DNA of 64,000 nt from Pengzhenrongella sp031582905. Its GTDB lineage: Bacteria > Actinomycetota > Actinomycetes > Actinomycetales > Cellulomonadaceae. Positions 1 through 9,779 of the stretch are shown here, piece by piece. The stretch lies in the NCBI RefSeq assembly GCF_031582905.1, contig NZ_CP133990.1:1364001-1428000 (forward strand), given 5' to 3'. A model generated the notes under the pieces. It was not told the origin of the DNA. It did not search any database and was given only the letters and a program-made list of their open reading frames with translations. The position numbers and the translations under genes were made by a program. The number at the start of each line of letters is the position of its first letter. Position 1 is the stretch's first letter.

Positions 1-1470
1 TGACCACCGCGGCTTCCTGAAGGTGCGGGAGCGCGAGCTGCCCGCCAACCGACCGGTGCCGATCCGGCTCATGGACTGGCGGGAGGTGCACGAGTACCGC
101 CTCGCCAACCCCGAGGAGGAGGGCCTGGTGCGCCGGCAGGCCGGGCGCTGCATGGACTGCGGCATCCCGTTCTGCCACCAGGGGTGTCCGCTGGGCAACC
201 TCATCCCGGACTGGAACGACCTGACCCGCACCGGACAGTGGGCCGACGCCATCGAGCGGCTGCACGCGACCAACAACTTCCCCGAGTTCACCGGTCGCAT
301 CTGCCCTGCCCCGTGCGAGTCGGCGTGCGTCCTGGGCATCAACCAGGACCCGGTGACGATCAAGAACGTCGAGGTCACCATCGCCGAGGAGGCCTGGGGA
401 CGCGGGCTCGTCACACCGCAGGTGCCGTCCCGGCTCACCGGCTCGACGGTGGCCGTCGTCGGGTCCGGACCGGCGGGTCTCGCGGCCGCCCAGCAGCTCA
501 CCCGCGCGGGCCACACCGTCGCGGTGTACGAGCGGGACGACGCCGTCGGCGGGCTGCTCCGGTACGGCGTGCCGGACTTCAAGCTCGACAAGGCGGTCAT
601 CGACCGCCGGATCGCGCAGATGACCGCGGAGGGTACGCGCTTCCGCCCGGGCGTCGAGATCGGCCGGGACATCACCTGGGCGCAGCTGCGTGCCCGGTAC
701 GACGCGGTCGTCGTCGCGACCGGCGCGCAGGTGCCGCGCGACCTGCCGCTGCCCGGCCGCGAGCTCGCCGGCATCCACCCCGCGATGGAGTACCTGCACC
801 AGGCCAACGAGGTCGTCGCGGGCCGCGAGGTCGCCGACCAGATCGTCGCGACCGGCAAGCACGTCGTCATCATCGGCGGCGGCGACACCGGGTCGGACTG
901 CCTGGGCACGGCGCTGCGTCAGGGTGCCGCGTCGGTCACCACGCTCGCCATCGGCGTGCAGCCGCCGTCGGAGCGCCCCCGCACCAGCCGTGGCCGATGG
1001 ACCCCACTGTGTTCGAGGTCTCGACCTCCCACGAGGAGGGCGGTGAGCGGGACTACCTCGCCTCGACCGTCGCGTTCGAGGGCACGGACGGCACCGTGAC
1101 GGGTCTGCGGGTGGCCACCACCGAGTACCTGCCCGACGGTCGGCGGGTGCCGACCCCGGGTACGGAGCGGGTCATCCCCGCCGACCTCGTCCTCATCGCC
1201 ATGGGCTTCGTCGGCACCGAGACCGACACCCTCGTGGCCCAGGTGGGCGCCCCCGTGACGCCCCGCGGTGTGGTCGCGCGCAGCGACGACTACGCGACCA
1301 CGCTGCCCGGTGTGTTCGTCGCCGGCGACGCCGGGCGTGGTCAGTCCCTCATCGTGTGGGCCATCGCGGAGGGCCGCGCGGCGGCCGCCTCGGTGGACGC
1401 GTACCTGTCCGGGGGCCGCAGCGAGCTGCCGACCCCCGTCCGTGCGAGCACCGTCTCGCTGCACCCCTAG
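1..1470 (+). CDS. gltD: Glutamate synthase (NADPH) small subunit, 5' partial, frameshifted
   Basis: Small subunit of glutamate synthase, which passes electrons from NADPH to the large subunit to make glutamate from glutamine and 2-oxoglutarate. The reading frame is already open at base 2, so the start codon lies upstream of the window. The N-terminal part carries the Cys-rich Fe-S region (CMDCGIPFCHQGCPLGN, then CPAPCESAC). It is followed by an FAD-binding GSGPAGL motif and a second nucleotide-binding GGGDTGSD motif. The C-terminal FAD signature (GVFVAGDAGRGQSLIVWAI) is in another frame. The frame changes near base 980, at a C run just before PWPMDPTVFEV, which fits one missing base. The two halves join seamlessly into a normal GltD, so an error in the sequence is more likely than a pseudogene. 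Confidence 0.93.
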
Positions 1471-1570
1471 CCCGTCCGCACGCCGCCGTCGTCCGGACCT
1501 CACCAGGGTCCCTCGGCTCCGGCGGCGTGCGGCGACGGCGCAGACCTCAACACCGACATAGGCTGGAGCC

Positions 1571-3001
1571 ATGCGTAGAGCAAAGATCGTGTGCACCATC
1601 GGACCAGTGACCGAGTCCGCCGAGCAGATCCAGGCGCTGGTCGACGCCGGCATGGACGTGGCGCGGCTCAACCGCAGCCACGGCGACACCGAGGTCCACG
1701 AGCGCGTGTACAACAACGTGCGCGCCGCGGCGAAGGCCTCCGGCCGCTCGGTCGCCGTCCTCGTCGACCTGCAGGGCCCCAAGATCCGCCTGGGCCGCTT
1801 CGTCGAGGGCAAGCACGAGCTCGCCGAGGGCGACGTCTTCACGATCACGACCGAGGACGTCCCCGGCACCAAGGAGCTCGTCTCCACGACCCACAAGGGC
1901 CTGCCGGGCGACGCCCGGGTGGGCGACCCGATCCTCATCGACGACGGCCGCGTGCTCGTGCGCGTCACCGCGGTCGAGGGCCCGCGCGTCGTGACCCGCG
2001 TCGAGGTCGGCGGCCCCGTCTCGAACAACAAGGGCCTCAACCTGCCGGGCGTCGCCGTGTCGGTGCCCGCGATGTCCGACAAGGACGAGTCCGACCTGCG
2101 CTGGGCCCTGAAGATCGGCGCTGACCTCATCGCGCTGTCCTTCGTGCGCAACGCCGCCGACTACGACGACGTCCGCCGGATCATGGAGGAGGAGGGCCGG
2201 GTCGTCCCGGTCATCGCCAAGGTCGAGAAGCCGCAGGCGGTGGACAACCTCGTCGAGATCGTCGAGGCATTCGACGGCATCATGGTCGCCCGCGGTGACC
2301 TGGGTGTCGAGATGCCCCTCGAGCAGGTGCCGCTGGTCCAGAAGCGTGCCGTCGAGCTCGCTCGCCGCAGCGCCAAGCCGGTCATCGTCGCGACCCAGGT
2401 CCTGGAGTCGATGATCTCGGCCCCGCGTCCCACCCGTGCCGAGGCGTCGGACTGCGCCAACGCCGTGCTCGACGGCGCAGACGCGGTCATGCTCTCCGGC
2501 GAGACCAGCGTGGGGGAGTACCCGATCGAGGCCGTGCGCACCATGGCGCGGATCATCGAGAACACCGAGGAGCTCGGCCGCGAGCGGATCGCGCCCCTCG
2601 GCTCGACGCCGCACACGCGCGGTGGCGCGATCACCCGGGCCGCCGCCGAGATCGGCGAGATCGTGGGCGTGAAGTTCCTCGTGACCTTCACCCAGTCCGG
2701 CGACTCCGCGCGGCGGATGTCGCGCCTGCGGTCCTCGATCCCGCTGCTCGCGTTCACCCCGGTGACCGCGGTGCGCAACGTGCTGTCCCTGAGCTGGGGC
2801 GTGCAGACGTACGAGGTCGCCGAGGTGGCGAGCACCGACGCGATGGTCGAGCAGGTCGACCAGACCCTGCGGGCCAACGGCCTCGCGGAGCTCGGCGACT
2901 ACGTCGTCGTCGTCTCCGGTGCGCCGGTCGGGGTGGCCGGCACCACGAACTCCATCCTCGTGCACAAGATCGGCGAGGAGGCGGGCGCCCGCCGCGGCTG
3001 A
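1571..3001 (+). CDS. pyk: Pyruvate kinase
   Basis: Final glycolytic enzyme, converting phosphoenolpyruvate and ADP to pyruvate and ATP in the cytosol. It has 476 residues, the usual bacterial length, with no frame break. The N-terminus reads RRAKIVCTIGP, followed by the substrate-site LNRSHGD (Arg where many homologues have Leu or Met). The catalytic-region VIAKVEK and MVARGDLGVE motifs follow, then the ATQVLESM segment and the C-terminal domain. A GGAG ribosome site lies a few bases before the ATG. The gene ends just before a strong bidirectional hairpin that separates it from the convergent dps gene. gltD lies about 100 bp upstream on the same strand. Confidence 0.97.
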   Translation: MRRAKIVCTIGPVTESAEQIQALVDAGMDVARLNRSHGDTEVHERVYNNVRAAAKASGRSVAVLVDLQGPKIRLGRFVEGKHELAEGDVFTITTEDVPGTKELVSTTHKGLPGDARVGDPILIDDGRVLVRVTAVEGPRVVTRVEVGGPVSNNKGLNLPGVAVSVPAMSDKDESDLRWALKIGADLIALSFVRNAADYDDVRRIMEEEGRVVPVIAKVEKPQAVDNLVEIVEAFDGIMVARGDLGVEMPLEQVPLVQKRAVELARRSAKPVIVATQVLESMISAPRPTRAEASDCANAVLDGADAVMLSGETSVGEYPIEAVRTMARIIENTEELGRERIAPLGSTPHTRGGAITRAAAEIGEIVGVKFLVTFTQSGDSARRMSRLRSSIPLLAFTPVTAVRNVLSLSWGVQTYEVAEVASTDAMVEQVDQTLRANGLAELGDYVVVVSGAPVGVAGTTNSILVHKIGEEAGARRG

Positions 3002-3046
3002 CGCCCCGCCGCCGGCCGGCGTGCGCCGGCCGCCGCACGCCGGTGA

Positions 3047-3094
3047 GCACGACAGAGCCCCCCGGGACCCGAGGTCCTGGGGGCTCTGTCGTGC
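3047..3094. terminator. Bidirectional hairpin terminator between pyk and dps
   Basis: The arms at 3047-3069 and 3073-3094 pair over about 22 bp (GCACGACAGAGCCCCC with GGGGGCTCTGTCGTGC, then a shorter GGACC/GGTCC stem) around a 3-base loop, with one bulged base. It sits between two convergent genes. There is no clear T tract, as is common in high-GC actinobacteria. Confidence 0.85.
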
Positions 3095-3171
3095 GGTGGT
3101 ACCGGTGCGCTGTGCCGGTGCGCTGTGCCGGAGCGCGGTGCGCAGTGCGCGCCTGCGCTCCGGCACCGGGC

Positions 3172-3744
3172 TCACTCGGTGCCGGTGCGCGCACCCTCCT
3201 CCGCCTGCGCGGCGGAGCCCTTCTCGGTGCTCTCGCCGTCCGTGCTCAGGCTGCCGCCGGCGGACTCGAGGTGCGCACGGACGAACCAGTGGAACAGCTC
3301 GAGCTCGTGCAGGTGGCCCACCAGCAGGTCGTTGGTGACGTCGTCGATGTCCTCGACGGCCTCGGCGGCGGCGCGGTGGTCGCCGATGACTCCCTGGTAG
3401 ACGACGTCCAGCGCACCGAGGTGCTCGATGGCACCGGCGCGGCCGATGGAGTAGTCGTCCCAGGTGCGGGCGGCCACGAGCGCGCCCGGCGTGCCCTGCG
3501 GCGGGACACCGAGGGTCGCGATCCGCTCCGCGATCGCGTCCACCATCAGGCGGACGGCGTCGACCTGCGGGTCGATCATCTCGTGCACGGAGATGAAGTG
3601 CGGCCCGACCACGTTCCAGTGGATGTGCTTGAGCGTGAGCGCCAGGTCGTTGAGCGCGTGCAGACGGCCCTGCAGGGCGTCCGCGACGGTCCGGCCCTCC
3701 TCGGGCGTCAGCGAGGGGACGGTGAACTTGGGGAGATCGGTCAT
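3172..3744 (-). CDS. dps: Dps-family DNA-binding ferritin-like protein
   Basis: Iron-storing, DNA-protecting mini-ferritin that oxidises Fe(II) with peroxide as a dodecamer. The 190-residue protein shows the inter-subunit ferroxidase ligands in KHIHWNVVGPHF followed by HEMIDPQVD. The conserved LELFHWFVRAHLES helix follows. The C-terminus after about residue 165 is a loose polar tail rich in Ser, Glu and Ala. The ATG has GGAGG in the bases just upstream on the minus strand (AGGACCGTC context). It is convergent with pyk. A 14-bp tandem repeat lies upstream of its start. Confidence 0.95.
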   Translation of the reverse strand: MTDLPKFTVPSLTPEEGRTVADALQGRLHALNDLALTLKHIHWNVVGPHFISVHEMIDPQVDAVRLMVDAIAERIATLGVPPQGTPGALVAARTWDDYSIGRAGAIEHLGALDVVYQGVIGDHRAAAEAVEDIDDVTNDLLVGHLHELELFHWFVRAHLESAGGSLSTDGESTEKGSAAQAEEGARTGTE

Positions 3745-3858
3745 GACGGTCCTCCGGTCGATGCGTCGACGGCGTGCTCAGGTCCGGCCCCGCGCGGGGC
3801 CCAGACCCCGATCCTTTCCCACCTCGGCCCGGCTCGCGCGGTGAGAGCGCGCCGTCGG

Positions 3859-3950
3859 CGGCCAGGCGCCGACGGCCGGGCACCGGCGGCCAGGCGCCGA
3901 CGGCCAGGCGCCGACGGCCAGGCGCCGACGGTCGGGCACCGACGGTCGGG
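3859..3950. repeat. 14-bp tandem repeat, about 6.5 copies
   Basis: Units of the type CGGCCAGGCGCCGA begin at 3859, 3873, 3887, 3901, 3915 and 3929, with a partial unit to 3950. Three units (3887-3928) are identical; the others vary at 3-5 positions (A/G, G/A). The array lies between dps and the small gene at 3994. It is self-complementary enough to form hairpins. Confidence 0.85.
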
Positions 3951-3993
3951 CCCGGCGGATGCGGGCGCCGGCCGCGCGCGGTAGGACAGAGCC

Positions 3994-4250
3994 ATGAGCA
4001 CCCCCATCCCCGACCCCGCCGACCCCGACGCGCACACCGACGACCTCGTCGAGCCGGAGGGCACGAACGCCGGTGGCCTCGCCGACGCACCACCCCCGCC
4101 CCGCGGGAGGACGGGCACGCGACCGGCGGCGCCGACGTCCGCGGTGGCGGCCACCCCGAGGCCGGACCCCGCTCGCTCGCCGGCACCGAGGCGAAGTGGC
4201 ACGAGCACGAGCTCGCGGGAGAGTCCTGGGACGATCCCGACCGGCTCTAG
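3994..4250 (+). CDS. Small acidic hypothetical protein, frameshifted
   Basis: No family recognised. The ATG opens MSTPIPDPADPDAHTDDLVE, a Pro/Asp-rich start. The frame then changes near 4086 at a C run, and the downstream frame continues APREDGHATGG and ends TEAKWHEHELAGESWDDPDRL-stop at 4250. Joined, this gives about 85 residues of hydrophilic, probably disordered protein. The conserved-looking C-terminus (KWHEHELAGESWDDPDRL) argues that this is a real gene. It lies 76 bp before the RsbQ-like gene on the same strand. No signal peptide or membrane segment is seen. Confidence 0.55.
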
Positions 4251-4326
4251 CGCGGGGCGCCCCGGGGCGACCGGATCCCGCGCGGCGCGCCTTGGGGGCG
4301 CGCCGCACCGTCGTAGGCTCGGACCC

Positions 4327-5131
4327 ATGTCCGCCACCGTCCGTCACCACGTCACGGTTTCGGGTGACCCCACCGGTCGCCCCATGGTGTTCGCCCACGG
4401 GTTCGGCTGCGACCAGACGATGTGGCGGCTCGTGGCGCCGGAGTTCGAGCGCGACCACCGGGTGATCACGTTCGACCACGTCGGCGCAGGTCGGTCCGAC
4501 CCCGGCGCGTACGACCCGGACCGCTACTCCTCGCTCGACGGGTACGCCGACGACGTCGTGGCGCTGTGCCGTGAGCTCGACCTGACCGACGTCGTGCTGG
4601 TGGGGCACTCGGTCAGCGCGATCATCGGCGTCCTGGCCGTCACCCGCGCGCCCGACCTCTTCGCGTCGCTCGTCATGGTCTCGCCGTCGCCGCGGTACGC
4701 CGACGACGAGGGCTACGTCGGCGGGCTCACCGAGGCGGACATCGACGGTCTGCTCGAGTCCCTGGACAGCAACTACCTGGGCTGGTCGGCGCAGATGGCG
4801 CCGGTGATCGCCGGGCCCGACAACCCGGTGACCGGCGCCGAGCTCACCGCGAGCTTCTGCCGCGCCGACCCCGCCATCGCGCGGCGGTTCGCGGAGGTGA
4901 CCTTCCGGTCGGACAACCGGTCGGACCTCGCCGGTGTCGGCGTGCCCACCCTCGTGCTGCAGGTCGCCGACGACGCCATCGCGCCCCCGACGGTCGGCCG
5001 CTACGTGCACGAGCAGATCCGGGGAGCACGCTGACCGTCCTCGAGACGTCCGGCCACTGCCCGCACCTCAGCGCCCCCGGGAGACGATCGCCGCGATCCG
5101 GTCGTTCCTGGGCGCGGCGGCCACCGGATGA
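4327..5131 (+). CDS. rsbQ: RsbQ-like alpha/beta hydrolase, frameshifted twice
   Basis: Alpha/beta hydrolase of the type that, in Bacillus subtilis, partners the PAS phosphatase RsbP in energy-stress signalling. The nucleophile elbow is GHSVS (Ser95), after the oxyanion region AHGFGCDQTMW. The acid lies in ADDAIAP and the His in SGHCPHLSAPG. The frame changes near 5030 and near 5083, each a net loss of one base beside a G or C run. Repaired length is about 268 residues, the same as B. subtilis RsbQ. The repaired stop (TGA 5129-5131) overlaps the ATG of the next gene (ATGA), so the two are translationally coupled. The substrate of RsbQ-type hydrolases is a small hydrophobic molecule not defined here. 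Confidence 0.88.
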
Positions 5132-7346
5132 CCGACCCGCTCCGGTCGACGGAGGGTGCGGCGTCGGGCGCGGCTGCCGTGCTGCCCGACGAGTCCGCGG
5201 AGGAGCTCTACGACGACGCGCCCTGCGGATACCTGACCACGACGCTCGACGGCATGATCGTCCGGGTCAACGACACGTTCCTGCGGTGGACGGGACGGAC
5301 CCGTGAGGAGCTGCTCGGCCGCACCCGGCTGCGGGACCTGCTCAGCGCGGGCGGGCGGCTGTTCCACGAGACGCACTACGCCCCGATGCTGCAGCTGCAC
5401 GGCAGCGTGCAGGAGATCGCGCTGGAGGTCGTGCGGACCGACGGGTCGACGATGCCGGTGCTGCTCAGCGCCGCCCGGCGCCCCGCGGAGGGCGACACGC
5501 CGGCGCTGGTGCGCACGACGGTGTTCGACGCGACGCACCGCCGGGAGTACGAGCTGGAGCTGCTGCGTGCACGGCGCGCCGCGGAGGCGTCCGAGGCGCG
5601 CATGCGCGCGCTGCAGGAGGTCCTGGAGCGGCTCGCCGCGGCGTCGTCGTCCCCGGAGGTGGTCGAGGTCATCGCGTCCGCCGCCGGGCCCGCGCTGGCG
5701 GCCCGCGGGTCGACCGTCTGGCTCCTCGACGGCGCCCCGGACGCCCCGGGTGGGGGCGACCTCGTGGTCGTGGCGTGGACCGGGACGGAGCAGCCGTCCG
5801 TCCGCCGCATCGGGCCGACGTCGAGGCTCCCGCACCGCGCGTGCCTCACCGAGGGGGCGGTGCAGACGATCGAGCCGGCGCCCGACGACGCCCCGCCCGG
5901 CCCGCTGGCGGAGGTCACGACCGCGCCGGGGACGAGCCGGCTCGCGCTCGTGCCGCTCGTCACCGGGGGCCGCCCGCTCGGTGTGCTGGCCGTCGAGCTG
6001 CCGCCCGACCGCGAGGTGACGGACGTCGCGGCGAGCCTCATGGGCACGCTCGGACGCCAGGCCGGGCAGGCGCTCGAGCGGGCGCGGCTGACCGACAACG
6101 CCGCTGCGGCGGCCCGGCGGTCGTCGTTCCTCCTGCGCGCCGCGACCGTTCTCGCCGCGGCCACGGACTTCCGCGACACGCTGGAGCGGCTCGCGGAGGT
6201 CGCGGTGCCCGCGCTCGCCGACATCTGCCTCATCGACATCCTCACCGACGCCGGCCCGGTCCGGATGGTCGGCCGGCACGGCGACCCGGCGCTGCAGCCG
6301 CTGGTCGACGAGGTCGTACGGGACTACTCCCCGACGCTGACGGACTCGTCGCCCGCCGTGCAGGCGCTCCTCGACGGGAAGGTCGTGTGGCGGCCGACGG
6401 TGGACCGCGCGTGGCTCGCCGCCGGCACCCGCGACGAGCGCCACCTGGACCTCGCGCTGCGCGCCGGGTTCGCCGGGTTCATCGCCGTCCCGCTCCTGAC
6501 CGAGGACCGCCTGCTCGGGGCGATCACGCTCGCCGCCGGACCGGACCGGCCGCCCTTCACCGAGGCCGACGTCGACATCGCCCTCGAGCTCGGGCAGCAG
6601 GTCGCGCTCGTGGCCGCGCGGGCGGAGCGGTTCGACGTCGAGTACCGCGCCTCCCACGCGCTGCAGGCCGGGCTGCTGCCGCCGCCGCCGCCCCCGGTCG
6701 CGGGCCTCGAGGTCGGTGTGCGGTACCTGCCCGCCTCCCGGTGGGCCGAGGTCGGTGGGGACTTCTACGACGTCCTTCCCCTGGCGGACGGGTCCATCGC
6801 GTTCGCGGTCGGCGACGTCGTCGGGCACGACCTCACCGCGGCCGCCACCATGGGTCAGATCCGCAGCGTGTACCGCGCGTTGGTCGCCGAGGGGGCGTCA
6901 CCCGCCGCCGTCGTGGACCGGATGCAGGCGAGCTGGCCCGTGCTCGGTCTCGAGCGCATGGCCACCGCGGTGTTCGGCCGGCTCTGGCCCGCCACCGGTC
7001 GGGTTCTGCTCGCCTCGGCCGGGCACCCGCCGCCGCTGCTCGTCAGCGACGGCGAGGCGCACGGGCTGCCAGTGGAGCCGACGACGCCGCTCGGCGTCCG
7101 GCTCGGGGCCGCGCCGGAGTGGTCCGGCACGGTGCCCCCGGGACCACCATGCTGCTGTACACCGACGGGCTCATCGAGACCCGGACGGAGTCGCTCGACG
7201 TGGGCCTCGAGCGCCTGCGCCGCGCGGCCGCGGGAGCCGGGACCCACGACCCCGAGCTGCTCTGCGACGCGCTGCTCGCGGCACTGGCGTCCGGGCACCG
7301 CAGCGACGACATCGCGCTGCTCGCGCTCGGGCGCCCCGGGGGCTGA
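5128..7346 (+). CDS. RsbP/RsbU-like PP2C phosphatase with PAS and two GAF domains, frameshifted
   Basis: Predicted serine phosphatase that would dephosphorylate a STAS anti-anti-sigma factor in a partner-switching pathway. Order of parts: PAS sensor about residues 25-140 (DAPCGYLTTTLDGMIVRVND), a short coiled segment, GAF about 175-325, GAF about 335-510, then PP2C about 530-739. PP2C metal-site motifs are VGGDFYDV, VGDVVGHD and LLYTDGLIE. The last lies beyond a frame change near 7138 (C/G run, net loss of one base). Repaired length is about 739 residues, with stop at 7344-7346. It is longer than B. subtilis RsbP, which has PAS plus PP2C only. No transmembrane segment is evident. The coupled RsbQ-like gene upstream supports the role. 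Confidence 0.9.
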
Positions 7347-7355
7347 GGCGCTCGG

Positions 7356-7802
7356 TCAGCCGCGCCGGTCCAGCGGTCCCCACTCCGGGGAGTGCTGCTC
7401 CGCGACGAGCCGCTCGCACTCATGGAGGGCGGCGTCGTCGACCCACGCGACCGGGTGGATGTCCTGCACCAGCGGCTCGTTGTCCGGACCGCGGCTGCAC
7501 TCCCGGCCCCGCAGGATCCACGCGCGCACGCCGGGACCGCGCAGGTCGCGCAGGTGGCGGTAGTCGTACAGCCGGCGGGCCACCCAGAGCCGGAGCGGCC
7601 GGTCGCCCCACCACGGCTCGACCCGCAGGGAGTTGGCCGAGACACCGGGCAGCTCGATGCCGGTGAGGGCGTCCCGGCTGGTCGCGCGGCCGTCACCGTC
7701 CAGGTCGGTGTGCGGGCCCAGGGACCACCGGACGTACAGGTCGGCGTCCCCCTGCTCCACCAGCCCGACGAGCTCGTCGAGGGTGGAGATGGTCGGCAGC
7801 AT
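7356..7802 (-). CDS. Conserved actinobacterial protein, DUF6098-like
   Basis: 148-residue cytosolic protein with no known function. It resembles a family I associate with DUF6098. The features are TLDELVGLVEQGDADLYVRWS at the N-terminus, LTGIELPGVSANSL, EPWWGDRPLRLWVARRLYDY, and a final region that often carries a Cys/Asp-rich loop. The ATG at 7802 is preceded by no strong ribosome site, but it is the first start that gives the conserved N-terminus. It is convergent with the phosphatase gene (9 bp between stops) and divergent from tag. The family name is from memory and unverified. Confidence 0.75.
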   Translation of the reverse strand: MLPTISTLDELVGLVEQGDADLYVRWSLGPHTDLDGDGRATSRDALTGIELPGVSANSLRVEPWWGDRPLRLWVARRLYDYRHLRDLRGPGVRAWILRGRECSRGPDNEPLVQDIHPVAWVDDAALHECERLVAEQHSPEWGPLDRRG

Positions 7803-7900
7803 CACGCGAGGCCCCCTGTCCGGTCCTGCCCCAGGGTGCCCCGGGCGGCGTCGTCGGGCATCCGCGGACCTCGGGACCCGCGGCTGGCTACCGTGGGTGC

Positions 7901-8619
7901 GTGCCCACCGACGACGTCCGCGACCCGGCCCCGAGCACGGCCGCGCGCCCGGCGGTGGGCTCAGGCGCGGGCTCAACCGCGCGCCCGGACGCAGCCCCGG
8001 TCGCCGACGTGCCGGACGGCACGGTCGTGGGGGAGGACGGGCTGGCCCGGCCCGCCTGGGCGGCGACCGACCCGCTGCTGCGCACGTACTACGACACCGA
8101 GTGGGGGATGCCGGTCCGCGACGAGCGTGGCATGTTCGAGCGGCTGACCCTCGAGGCGTTTCAGTCGGGGCTGTCGTGGGCGACCATCCTGCGCAAGCGC
8201 CCCGCCTTCCGGGAGGCCTTCGACGGGTTCGACCCCGACCGGGTCGCGGCCTACACCGACGACGACGTCGCCCGCCTCCTGGCGGACGCCCGCATCGTGC
8301 GCAACCGCGCGAAGGTCCTCGCGACGGTCACCAACGCGCGCGCCACCGTCGCGCTGCGGGACGACGGCGGCCTGGTCGAGCTCGTCTGGTCGCACCGGCC
8401 CGAGCGCACCCCCGCCCGCGGACCGCGGCCGAGGTCCCGACCCGGTCGCCCGAGTCGGAGGCGCTCGCCGCGGCCCTGCGCCGCCGCGGCTTCGTGTTCG
8501 TCGGGCCGACCACGATGTTCGCGCTCATGGAGGCCGTCGGGATCGTCGACACCCACCTGCTCGGCAGCCACCGGCGTGGCACCTCGGGGGTGTGGGGGAG
8601 CGGGCCTCAGGCCGGCTGA
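7901..8619 (+). CDS. tag: DNA-3-methyladenine glycosylase I, frameshifted
   Basis: Base-excision enzyme that removes 3-methyladenine from alkylated DNA. After a variable 45-residue lead the Tag signature starts: ARPAWAATDPLLRTYYDTEWG, then LTLEAFQSGLSWATILRKR. The helix-hairpin-helix-like RNRAKVLATVTNA follows. The frame changes near 8415, and the rest (VPTRSPESEALAAALRRRGF, FVGPTTMFALMEAVGIVDTH) lies one frame over, a net loss of one base. The Zn-binding residues expected near both ends are partly visible (final DTHLLGSH). The start is GTG. The stop overlaps the convergent oxidoreductase gene by 13 bp. Confidence 0.9.
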
Positions 8620-9518
8620 GCCGCCTTCTCGGCCGCCCGCACGACCTGCTCGCAGACGTCGTGCGTGACCAGCGCGTCGGTCGCGTGCATCCGCCGGCCG
8701 TCGCGGACCGCACCGAGGAACTCGGCGCACATCGCGTCGAAGCCGCGCAGCCGCGTCGCCGGGGCCCACCCGTCGCGGCGCACGAGGCGCTCGTCATCGA
8801 CGAGGTCGACGACGTCGGCGAGGTCGGTCACCTGGCGGCGGCGACCGTCCCCGACGACGTCGAGCAGCTCGTGCGACATCCCGGCCGTCCAGCTCATGAT
8901 CCCGATCGCGAGCCGTCCCTCGCCGGTGAACTGGACCGCGACCCGGCGGCAGGCGCCGTCGTCGGCGGTGCGGACCTGGATGCGCAGGTCCGCCAGCGGC
9001 GACGGCACGAGGAACCGGACGGTGTCCACGACGTGGATGAAGTCGTCGAACACCATGTCCCGCGCGGGCCCGAGCGGGTGCGACCGGTGCTTGTGCAGCA
9101 CGACGACGTCACGGTCGGGCCAACCCGCGAGCTCGGTGACCGCCGGTGCGTGCCGCCGGTTGAAGCCGACCGTGAGCGTCACCCCGGCGGCCTCGGCGAC
9201 GTCGACGAGCGCGCGTGCCGCCGCGGCGTCGGTCGCGAGCGGCTTGTCGACCAGCACGGGCACGCCCGCACGCAGCAGCGCGCCGGCGATCGCGGGATGG
9301 GTGGACGACGGCGTGTGCACGAGGGCGGCGTCGAGGCCGGCGTCGATCGCGTCGTCGACGGACGTGAACCGGTCCGCCGCGCGCACCGCGTCGCCCACGT
9401 CGGCGAGCGTGCGCGGGTCGCGGGTCACCAGCACCGGCGTCACGCCCGGCGTCGTGGCCAGGACCGGCACGTAGGCCTTGCGGGCGATGGAGCCCAGGCC
9501 GATGACGCCGACGCGCAT
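8607..9518 (-). CDS. Gfo/Idh/MocA-family oxidoreductase
   Basis: NAD(P)-dependent sugar or cyclitol dehydrogenase family, 303 residues and intact. The Rossmann motif GVIGLGSIARKAYVPVL is at the N-terminus, VLVDKPLA is the catalytic-Lys signature (EKP-type), and HVVDTVRFLV marks the C-terminal domain. The ATG at 9518 gives the exact family N-terminus (MRVGVIG). It is divergent from the sugar ABC importer at 9780 and may act on the same sugar. The substrate cannot be told from sequence. Confidence 0.88.
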   Translation of the reverse strand: MRVGVIGLGSIARKAYVPVLATTPGVTPVLVTRDPRTLADVGDAVRAADRFTSVDDAIDAGLDAALVHTPSSTHPAIAGALLRAGVPVLVDKPLATDAAAARALVDVAEAAGVTLTVGFNRRHAPAVTELAGWPDRDVVVLHKHRSHPLGPARDMVFDDFIHVVDTVRFLVPSPLADLRIQVRTADDGACRRVAVQFTGEGRLAIGIMSWTAGMSHELLDVVGDGRRRQVTDLADVVDLVDDERLVRRDGWAPATRLRGFDAMCAEFLGAVRDGRRMHATDALVTHDVCEQVVRAAEKAAQPA

Positions 9519-9627
9519 GGAGCAGCTCCGTTCGTGGTCCGGCACCCGGCGGGCGCACCCCAGGGTAGGGGCGGCCAGACGTGCGGCTCCCGGCGACCCG
9601 CACCCCGGTTGCTGGCCCCGGAGCGAA

Positions 9628-9643
9628 GTGGTTACGTTCTCAC
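9628..9643. promoter_or_regulatory. Candidate LacI-type operator before the sugar importer
   Basis: GTGGTTACGTTCTCAC is an imperfect 16-bp palindrome centred on ACGT, with outer GTG/CAC arms. It is in the 261-bp gap between the divergent oxidoreductase and binding-protein genes. It would suit the LacI protein encoded at 13124. This is inference only. Confidence 0.4.
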
Positions 9644-9779
9644 TGCTGGCGCACCCACGCCGAGCCATCGGGCACCGGAGAGATCCCGCCAGCGCGGGCG
9701 GCGCGCCCGCCCGTCCGCCCGACGGGCACGACGCCCACCTCCGAGGCGCCGCACAGGCCCTGACGAAGAGGATGAACCG

